Under the pieces are notes generated by a model. The model searched no databases. It was not told where the DNA came from and saw only the letters and a program-made list of their open reading frames with translations. A stretch of 64,000 nucleotides of DNA from Pseudo-nitzschia pungens (Eukaryota > Bacillariophyta > Bacillariophyceae > Bacillariales > Bacillariaceae), in assembly GCA_037355855.1 (NCBI GenBank), contig CM074766.1:2914001-2978000 (forward strand), read 5' to 3'. The position numbers were made by a program, and so were the translations under genes. Each line of letters opens with the position of its first letter. Position 1 is the stretch's first letter. Shown piece by piece: positions 57,259 through 64,000 of the stretch.

Positions 57259-58341
57259 ATGGCATCCCGAATCATCCGCACCGCGCACGCCCGAATCTCG
57301 GCACGGCTGTGGCTCTCCCTGCTGTCCCTGCTCCTCGTCGTGGTTTCGCCGCTGGACGCTCTTTCTTCTCCGCATCAGCAGCAACGACAACGCCAAGGAC
57401 AGCGATCGACCCGCACGAGGCTTGGGTTTTGGACGACGAGGGAAAGCCATCTTTCTGCGAATGAAAATGCCAATGAAAATCCCCGCCGGAGATTTCCGTC
57501 ATTGCCACTGCGATCGCTGGGGGGAAATCGCGACACTGCCGGTGACAATGGTATCAGCAGCAGCAGTGACGGCATCCGTGGCGCACGGAATCGATTGTGG
57601 ACGAGACTGGGGATGAAAAAGACGGAGGGGAACGGTGCTTTGTCGGAATACGAATCCATCGAAGACGACGACAACGACGATGTGTTTTTTGGCAGCAGCA
57701 GCAGCAGCAACGACAGCAACGCTGCAAGGAACAAGAACAAACTGATCGAGATCAAGAGCGAGATCGAGCTCCCCTTTTCGGCAGAGGTCGCCTACGACGC
57801 CTATTCCGATTTGCCCCGGCAACCCAGCTGGTCGTCGTGGCTGGAATCCGTCGAGGTGATCCAGAGCAGCAGCAGCAACGACAACAACGACGACGACGAC
57901 GACGACAGCAAGGTCCGATCCCTCTGGACCTCCAAAATGTTCGGGATCCGCTATTCCTGGACGGCCGTCGCCGTCCGAAACGAGCGTCCCCACACCATCC
58001 AGTGGCGGTCCGTGACGGGCCTCCGCAACGAGGGCATTGTGCGGTTCCGCGAGCGCAAAATCGCCGGCAACAGCGACAAAGAAAGCGACGGGGGACCGAC
58101 CCTCATGACGCTCCGCATGGTCTTTGTGGCGCCGCGGGCCGTGTCGGCGATCCTGAAGCGGTCCAAGAAACTCTCGGGGTACGTGGAAGAGAAAATGATT
58201 GCCCAGTCCCTGCAGGGATTCCGGGACATTGTGCTGGAGAACGACGTGAAGAAGAAACAGAAACAGCCGACAACCACCACTACAACAGCAACAACAACAA
58301 CAGCAACCACCACGAAAACGAAAACGAAAACGCCCCAATGA
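57259..58341 (+). CDS. SRPBCC (polyketide cyclase-like) protein with N-terminal targeting segment
   Basis: 360 residues from ATG 57259 (context agaATGg). The upstream extension of the frame lacks character. The N-terminus (ARLWLSLLSLLLVVVSPLDA then LSS) is a signal-peptide-like segment followed by a Ser/Arg/Asn-rich stretch; plastid delivery is possible, although no clear Phe follows the cleavage site. After acidic poly-Ser linker the SRPBCC domain spans ~155-330: IEIKSEIELPFSAEVAYDAY, SDLPRQPSWSSWLESVEVI, SKMFGIRYSWTAVAV, IQWRSVTGLRNEGIVRF and a closing helix ending QSLQGFRDIVLE. This resembles the coenzyme Q-binding/cyclase group of plastids and cyanobacteria. The ligand is unknown. The C-terminus is Lys/Thr-rich. 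Confidence 0.82.
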   Translation: MASRIIRTAHARISARLWLSLLSLLLVVVSPLDALSSPHQQQRQRQGQRSTRTRLGFWTTRESHLSANENANENPRRRFPSLPLRSLGGNRDTAGDNGISSSSDGIRGARNRLWTRLGMKKTEGNGALSEYESIEDDDNDDVFFGSSSSSNDSNAARNKNKLIEIKSEIELPFSAEVAYDAYSDLPRQPSWSSWLESVEVIQSSSSNDNNDDDDDDSKVRSLWTSKMFGIRYSWTAVAVRNERPHTIQWRSVTGLRNEGIVRFRERKIAGNSDKESDGGPTLMTLRMVFVAPRAVSAILKRSKKLSGYVEEKMIAQSLQGFRDIVLENDVKKKQKQPTTTTTTATTTTATTTKTKTKTPQ

Positions 58342-58793
58342 TCCATGCAGCAATGATGATAGCATCATCATCAACAACAACAACAACAACAAAGGATCAC
58401 AGTTGGGGGAACGAAACAATACCGTGCTAATGGTGCAGCTGTTGTGCAACACGCGCGTGGCGAACAAGTCCATAAAGTGCCGGGTGATTGGTTGAACCAA
58501 GGTCTATGTTTCCTGCTTTTGGAAAGATAGAAATCGTAAGGTTAAATTAAACCATCCTGCAGATTCGAAATAGAACTGTGTGCAATACTTTGGTACTCGT
58601 TTTCTGTCATGGTCGACAAAACATGTTTTCATTCCTAGGTATAATACATTATGATGTAATTCAATATCTATTTTTGCTTGCTAATTTTCTGGCACATTGC
58701 CCAGTTTCCGTGCCTGTAGTCGAAAAAACTAAGCATTCCCGTTTTGTAGCTCGATGCTATCATTGGAATCCCCTGATTTTGTCAACAGGATGA
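58342..58793. other. Spacer between convergent genes
   Basis: No gene is supported. It contains (CAA)n at 58370-58393 and otherwise unremarkable AT-rich sequence. Confidence 0.5.
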
Positions 58794-61700
58794 CTATGAG
58801 CCACCACGAAGCGTAAATGTATGGTTGCGAGATTCCCCAAAGTCTCCGTCCCCCTCGAAAAGCATGGTACCATCGGCAGTCATAAGTAAGTATTCCCCAT
58901 CTTTTATCCCGTCATTGAAAAAATCCTTGATAGTGAAGACGTATTCCTTCCCCGGTGGGAGCGAGATTTCGTTCGTTCTAGACTCCCCAGCCCGGTAGGT
59001 ATCGTATGGCGCTTCTGCATAAACAATATTTGGATCCTTGGCGTCCGTGATCTGCCATGATGTCTCTTGGTGCCAATTGTCGAATATTATAGTTAAGTAA
59101 ACATTGACCGTGTGAAAGGTGGGGGCAGGAGACACCGTTGGTGCCACTGGAGCCCCGGTTGGATATTCTTCTGTAGTCGGAACGTAAAACATTTGAATTC
59201 TACGGCATTCGAAGACTCCGTCCCCGTCCAAAAGTACTATATCCTCATTCCCCGTTAGGAAAATCTCGTATAGTACACCAATCCCCGCGATTCCGTCCTT
59301 ACCGGAATCTGCAATTGTGAACCTATACTTCTGACCCGGTGTTATCCTAACAAATTCAAAAGTTTGGTCTTTCGGCGTCTGATAGTGACCAGGAAGAACA
59401 GATGCTATCAGATTTCCTTCTTCGCTCTCGATTTTCCATGAGACTTCTTCAGGCCATGGATCGAAAAAAATTGCAAGCGTAATCAATACTGATGATGCAG
59501 ACGAAGACGGGTTTGGTGTGGGATTCGGTGTCGGAGATGAAGGCGGATTGAGAACATTTGGTTTCGCACTCGGGACCTGTGTCGGAGATACGGAGGGGGT
59601 AATATTTGATTTTCCCGAAATTTGAGTTGCAGTAGAGGGCTGCGTCGGTAGTGGTATAGGTGATAAAACAGGATTGAGAATCGTTGGAATCGATGGATTC
59701 CTGGTGGTGAGAATCGACGTAGGCACCCGGGTGGGAGGTTTTGTCGGCGGAATCGATGCCCGAGATATTGACGGACTCCCGGTGGTAGGCATCGACGTTG
59801 GGAACGCAGTAGGCACCCGGGTGGGAGGTTTTGTCGGCGGAATCAATGCCCGAGATATTGACGGACTCCCGGTGGTGGGCATCGACGTCGGAATTGCAGT
59901 AGGGACCCAGGTGGGTTTTGGTGTCGGCGCTGAAGACGGTTCGAGAGACGTTGGAATCGAACTAGGGATTTGTGTTGGAGATCTAGACGGATCCGAAGTG
60001 GTCGGAATCGACGTTGAAGTTGACGTAGGTGACGGGGTTTCAGAGGTTGCACTTTCTGTTGGGGCAGCTGTTTCTTGGCGAGATGCAGCAGACGCCGACG
60101 ACGGAATAGCAAATGGGTTGATGCAAAAATCAGTCCTTGAAATGGATATTCCAGAACACCCTGGTATTGATGTGCTGCCACGAGGTCTTTTGTAACAGAT
60201 AAGCCCATCTGCACAGTCCGAATCCGTATCACAATCTCCTTGACAAGCTTTGAGTGGCAAATCCCAAGGGTTTGGGGGATTCTCTGGGAAAACAAATAAT
60301 GTTGGCGGCTGTGCAACATTGTTAGTCGGAACCCGTTTATCGCTATGTCCTTCGAAAGGTGACACCCTTGTACAAAAATCTGTTCGACTGTCGTCGAATC
60401 CTTTGCATCCTGGCACTGATGTCATATCCCCGTTTCGCATAAAGCAATAAAGACCCTCCGCGCAGTCCTCGTCACTGTTACAATCCCCTTCGCATTCTCC
60501 GAGCTTCTGGATTGACAGTGCAGGAAGTGTTTCTCTTTCGTCGGTGGTAGCTGAATCCGTCCGACCGGGTATCCTCAACTCAGAGTTGGAGTTTGTCTGC
60601 GTCTTGTAAGTGCAGAAATCAGTTCGACTCGTATCATGACCCACACAGCCAGGCACTGATGTGATGCTCGAATCCCTCTGAAAACAATATAACCCTTCGG
60701 CACAATCATCGTCATTGTTACAGTCTCCTTCACACGGTCCGAGCTTCCCATACGGAGAACCAAAAGGCCAAAAAAAGAGATGGGTGCCATCTGGTTGTTT
60801 CATTCCAATTGTGTTCGAAGCTTCCATGAAAACATCCATGGGCATTATGTACCTAATCTCTTCAAGATCCCTGTGTTCCTGTTCACTAGTTATGTTTTTG
60901 TTTTCGCTAAAAGATAAATGATCAGATGACTTTGCAGATGGAGTGACAGAACTGACTGATAAACGTTTGCCGGACGGAGCCAAAGAAGGCCCGTCAGATG
61001 GTATTATCGAGTTCATTATTGAAGGCCCATCACTCGGAGTTAGAGAAGGTTCATCTGTTTGTACGTATTTCTTTTTTTCCTTCATCTCGGCCTTGCTGAT
61101 AAATGACTCGCTTGATCCTGGATATGGCTTCTCGACATGGGCTTCGCAACTAGAGGGTGGGTTTTCCGAAAGGGCACAAACCATTTTTTCTATCCAACCA
61201 AAAGCTGAAGAAATGCTGGAATACACAGTCGGGCGAATCCCCATGGAACATAATTCACCAAAAGAGACTATACCAATTTGAAGACACTCGTTATTCATCA
61301 TAACACACAGCGGACCTCCGTTGTCACCCAAACCTTCAGAAATCACACGACGAGTGACAAATAGGTGAGAAGACAAAAATTGGTTATAGGTGTTCTGCAT
61401 TCAACACAAATAGGGAACTCACATGTATTATGATCGTCGCTAGCACATATCATTGATTTGTCGTCGATGAAACCCGCGTATTGATCATGAGCATTACATA
61501 TTGCGTGCGGGACGATCGTCGTTCGCGCTTTTTGTAGTACTCTCCCCTGGATCTGACTTCCCGAATCATCCGTTTCATTACCGGATTGTAATGATTCTAA
61601 TCTATCTACAACCGTGTGATAAAATGTTCTGCTGTGAATATGATTTACTCGCAAGAGTGTTGCTGAGAACCCAAATCCAACCACGTAGAGTTCGGGATCT

Positions 61701-62242
61701 TTAGGAATCTCAACCAAAGGATTGATCCACACAGTCGGTAAGGTATCCACTTTTTTGTTCAACTTGAGAACCATGAAATTATCCAAAAGACTGTTGGGAT
61801 CAAATGTAGGATGTATGTGACGTGATGTGACGCTTCGTTTTACTGAGTCGCCTTGTTCCTCATTCGAGGCATATGCACCCACAAGGACGCTTTCGCTATC
61901 GACTGCATTACACTACGGGTGGAAAAGAGGAGATGATGAGAAATTAATGAACAAAACCGAACACGAACCCAGTGTTGCTTATTCTTATCATCGCAGACGT
62001 ACATTTGCACTCGTCAAAAGAATATCTTCCCAAATTAAAGTTGCACCACAGCCTCCCCACTGAGCAAAGAACGGAAATTCCCCAGGACTTGCGTCCTCAC
62101 CGACTAATCTTCTCCCATTATGTTCCCTTGATTCGCCCACTCTTCTTGTTACCTCTACCTCAGAGGATGTGTTGCCTGCGCCAGTTTTACCGATCCCTAA
62201 CAAAACCCATAATCCCAAGAGGATATAACAAACCGATGACAT
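58794..62242 (-). CDS. Trypsin-fold pseudoprotease with Cys modules and PT-rich stalk
   Basis: Three exons (62242-62003, 61912-61423, 61333-58794) give 1,089 residues in one frame. Signal peptide (CYILLGLWVLLGIGKTGAG), propeptide, activation-like RRLVGEDASPGEFPFF, then an S1A fold. The histidine motif reads LTSANC instead of LTAAHC, and the serine motif GDNGGPL instead of GDSGGPL. Both catalytic His and Ser are Asn, while Asp is kept (LLDNFMVLKL), so it should be inactive. Downstream are three Cys modules (GPCEGDCNNDDDCAEGLYCF ... VPGC ... DFC), a PTxxPT mucin-like stalk, and two copies of the beta-rich domain also found in the protease at 30990-34038 (ITLAIFFDPWPEEVSWKI; LTIIFDNWHQETSWQI). 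A secreted or surface adhesive or decoy role is inferred. Confidence 0.9.
61334..61422 (-). other. Pseudoprotease intron 2, 89 nt
   Basis: Donor GTGAGT, acceptor TTTCTGAAG. Joining gives ..NTCLGDNGGPL.., the expected sequence around the trypsin active serine. Confidence 0.9.
61913..62002 (-). other. Pseudoprotease intron 1, 90 nt
   Basis: Donor GTACGT, acceptor CACCCGTAG. Joining gives ..LLTSAN|CNAVDSE... The junction falls right after the residue that replaces catalytic His, so no alternative reading restores His. Confidence 0.9.
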
Positions 62243-63598
62243 CGTCGCGATTATACTTTTTGTTTACACGCTACCGATTAAAATCTGTTCCGATTGACCT
62301 TGGAAAGAGAAGTCTATCCACCGCGCTTACTCACTGATTTGCACTGTCCTCTGTCTCCAGTGGTCAATAGGAAGATGCGTTCTTCGATGATCGGTTGGAA
62401 GTTGAAATTAAATCGTATTTGCGGTCCAAAATTCAAAAGTAACGGCATGCTTCATGTGACACAAACAAGATCATATGGAAAAATCGTTGCTACGACTAGA
62501 AAAAGTAATACCGGTACTTCGTAATAACAATCGGAGAAAGTGTAAGTCGCAAGTGCATTTTGTGACCAACGGTTAACGGGATGATCTTCAGGGCAATTAT
62601 TACAAAACTTTTGAAATAGGCGCAACGCGTCAATAATGAGATAGACTGTAACGGTAGGAAAATAAAAAGTTGTGAGTGAATAACAAAACAAGATGTGACT
62701 AGAAAACAGTGCAAAGTAAGGTTACTTGTACGAGGACGGAATACAATCACAAAAATAAATACTGTACTGTATTGAGGGATGGTGCTTACCGTACGTAATG
62801 TATTGGTAACCTTACCGGTACATCAAAGTATGCACGAAAAACGTGCTTCGTAGGATTATTAACCACCGGTATGTACGATCTTACGTACGGCTATTGAACT
62901 CAATTGAACTCCTGTACAAGCATTGTATCCTACGGTAGGGTATGAGTAAGTTACGTTGTTCCTGAACGATCATCGTTGCAAAAATACAGCAAGGTTACTT
63001 GATAGCACAACCACACACGGGATTCATGGTAAGATCCGATACTCTGATTGATACCGGTACCCTTTTTTTTTTATTGAGAGAGAAAGTGCCCCATTGATTT
63101 AAGACGGTCCGAATAAAAATGTGTTGTTGCTGCAAAATGACCCAAAATGACTGTAAAAACAAAAAAAGGCACATTGGACCAATCGATAGAGCTCATTTTA
63201 AGTTTGTAGCTGATGTTTTTCTTTAGTTCCAACTCCTTCTAGAAGAGAACTTATGAACAAATGACTGCAAAACAATCGATTAAAACGTTACTCACATGGT
63301 CTGTCAGTAGGTGCGCACATGTGTCAAAAACTATCAGTTTCATTCTTGTTAACCACTCCACTGTGCGCGATTGTTGAGTTTCTCTTTGTTTATCGAAAGC
63401 AAGACTCCCATGTTTTTTTTTTCTTCCTTCTTTTATTTTCGATCGATACAATCTCACCTGCAATGAGCTCAATGACAAGAAGTTAGTGTGAGCACCTCAT
63501 CAGCTCAGCACCTCTACTGCTAGTATTCAACTACTACCTCCTTAACACGCCGGGGATCGATACTTACTGCTGCTGGGTGCCTCTGAACAAGGCAGAAC
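62243..63598. other. Spacer
   Basis: No gene is supported. GGTAACCTTACCGGTAC-type words occur at 62800-62822. The remainder is AT-rich. Confidence 0.45.
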
Positions 63599-64000
63599 AT
63601 GAGACTAAAACGCTCAATGATCACGCCGGAGGAGTTGTTAGAAGAAGAAGAACAACGCCAAGAAGAAGCAGATGAAGCAAGGATCCGGATCCACACAAGA
63701 AGAAGAGGGGAAAGCTGTCCAAGTGATGATGAGAGCATTGGTTTTGTTCCTTTCGATTGTGTTTCTCATCCATTTGTCACCTTCAGAAAGAAAGAAAACA
63801 AAAGAATGTCGGATGAGGAGAAGATAAAGCACTGTGTTAAATGGATCGATTTGGCACCTCCCTACTGCAAAAAGATCTACGTACCAAGGAAAGGAGTCGA
63901 CAAACTATCCAGATGTACCTGTCTCAGTATCATTGAATCCTTTGGTGAATGGAAAAAAAGAAGAGCAGTGGCAGAATACATGGTATTCTTTTCTAAGAAG
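63599..64000 (+). CDS. 5' part of an unidentified gene running off the window
   Basis: ATG at 63599 opens a frame without stop to the window end (134 codons). It begins with a Glu-rich helix (TPEELLEEEEQRQEEADEAR), a basic patch, then a mixed region KHCVKWIDLAPPYCKKIYVP, RCTCLSIIESFGEWKKRRAVA and EYMVFF. The spaced Cys residues (CTC) may be metal-binding. I do not recognise the family; the composition would fit a transposon-associated diatom protein, but this is a guess. Confidence 0.5.
   Translation, partial: MRLKRSMITPEELLEEEEQRQEEADEARIRIHTRRRGESCPSDDESIGFVPFDCVSHPFVTFRKKENKRMSDEEKIKHCVKWIDLAPPYCKKIYVPRKGVDKLSRCTCLSIIESFGEWKKRRAVAEYMVFFSKK

Overview
The window is nuclear DNA of a photosynthetic stramenopile, almost certainly a diatom. 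Evidence: GC-rich genes sit in AT-rich, repeat-laden spacers; there are GT-AG spliceosomal introns of 89-608 nt; one protein starts with a signal peptide followed by Phe at the expected cleavage site (the diatom plastid-targeting rule); there are trypsin-like proteins with Pro-Thr mucin-like stalks; and there is a DNMT5-type cytosine methyltransferase fused to a SNF2 ATPase. I cannot name the species.

Layout. 1-173: 3' end of an unidentified gene. 1139-2657 (-): glycosyltransferase-like type II membrane protein. 3733-8982 (+): huge EH-domain protein with a long array of D/E-FGxFG motifs and a synergin-like C-terminus, an AP-1/clathrin sorting factor. 10023-10574 (+): small secreted Cys-rich protein, followed by a 526-bp Stowaway-like MITE. 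12.3-14.5 kb: decayed Ty3/gypsy retrotransposon. 15635-22933 (+): DNMT5. 24539-26327 (-): TLDc protein. 28488-29874 (-): TRMO tRNA methyltransferase. 30990-34038 (-): modular trypsin-like protease. 35754-40750: a ~5-kb unit bounded by 26-bp terminal inverted repeats, filled with four tandem arrays and one zinc-finger-like ORF. 42704-48117 (+): giant coiled-coil protein. 49359-51059 (+): plastid-targeted atypical kinase. 52024-53431 (-): secreted START/SRPBCC-like protein. 54895-55881 (-): CTR copper transporter. 57259-58341 (+): a second SRPBCC protein. 58794-62242 (-): trypsin-fold protein whose catalytic His and Ser are both Asn. 63599-64000 (+): start of an unidentified gene.

The genes do not form one pathway; this is ordinary eukaryotic gene order with accessory islands (MITE, gypsy remnant, TIR unit). 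Links are loose: DNMT5 is the type of enzyme expected to silence such repeats, the two proteases share accessory domains, and two SRPBCC lipid-binding-type proteins lie 4 kb apart.

The most unusual property is that many clearly homologous genes are broken by single-nucleotide frame changes with no possible intron. At least 11 go in the same (+1) direction, five of them inside DNMT5. Uncorrected single-base insertions in the assembly are the simplest explanation. Programmed +1 frameshifting is the exciting alternative and can be tested with reads and transcripts.
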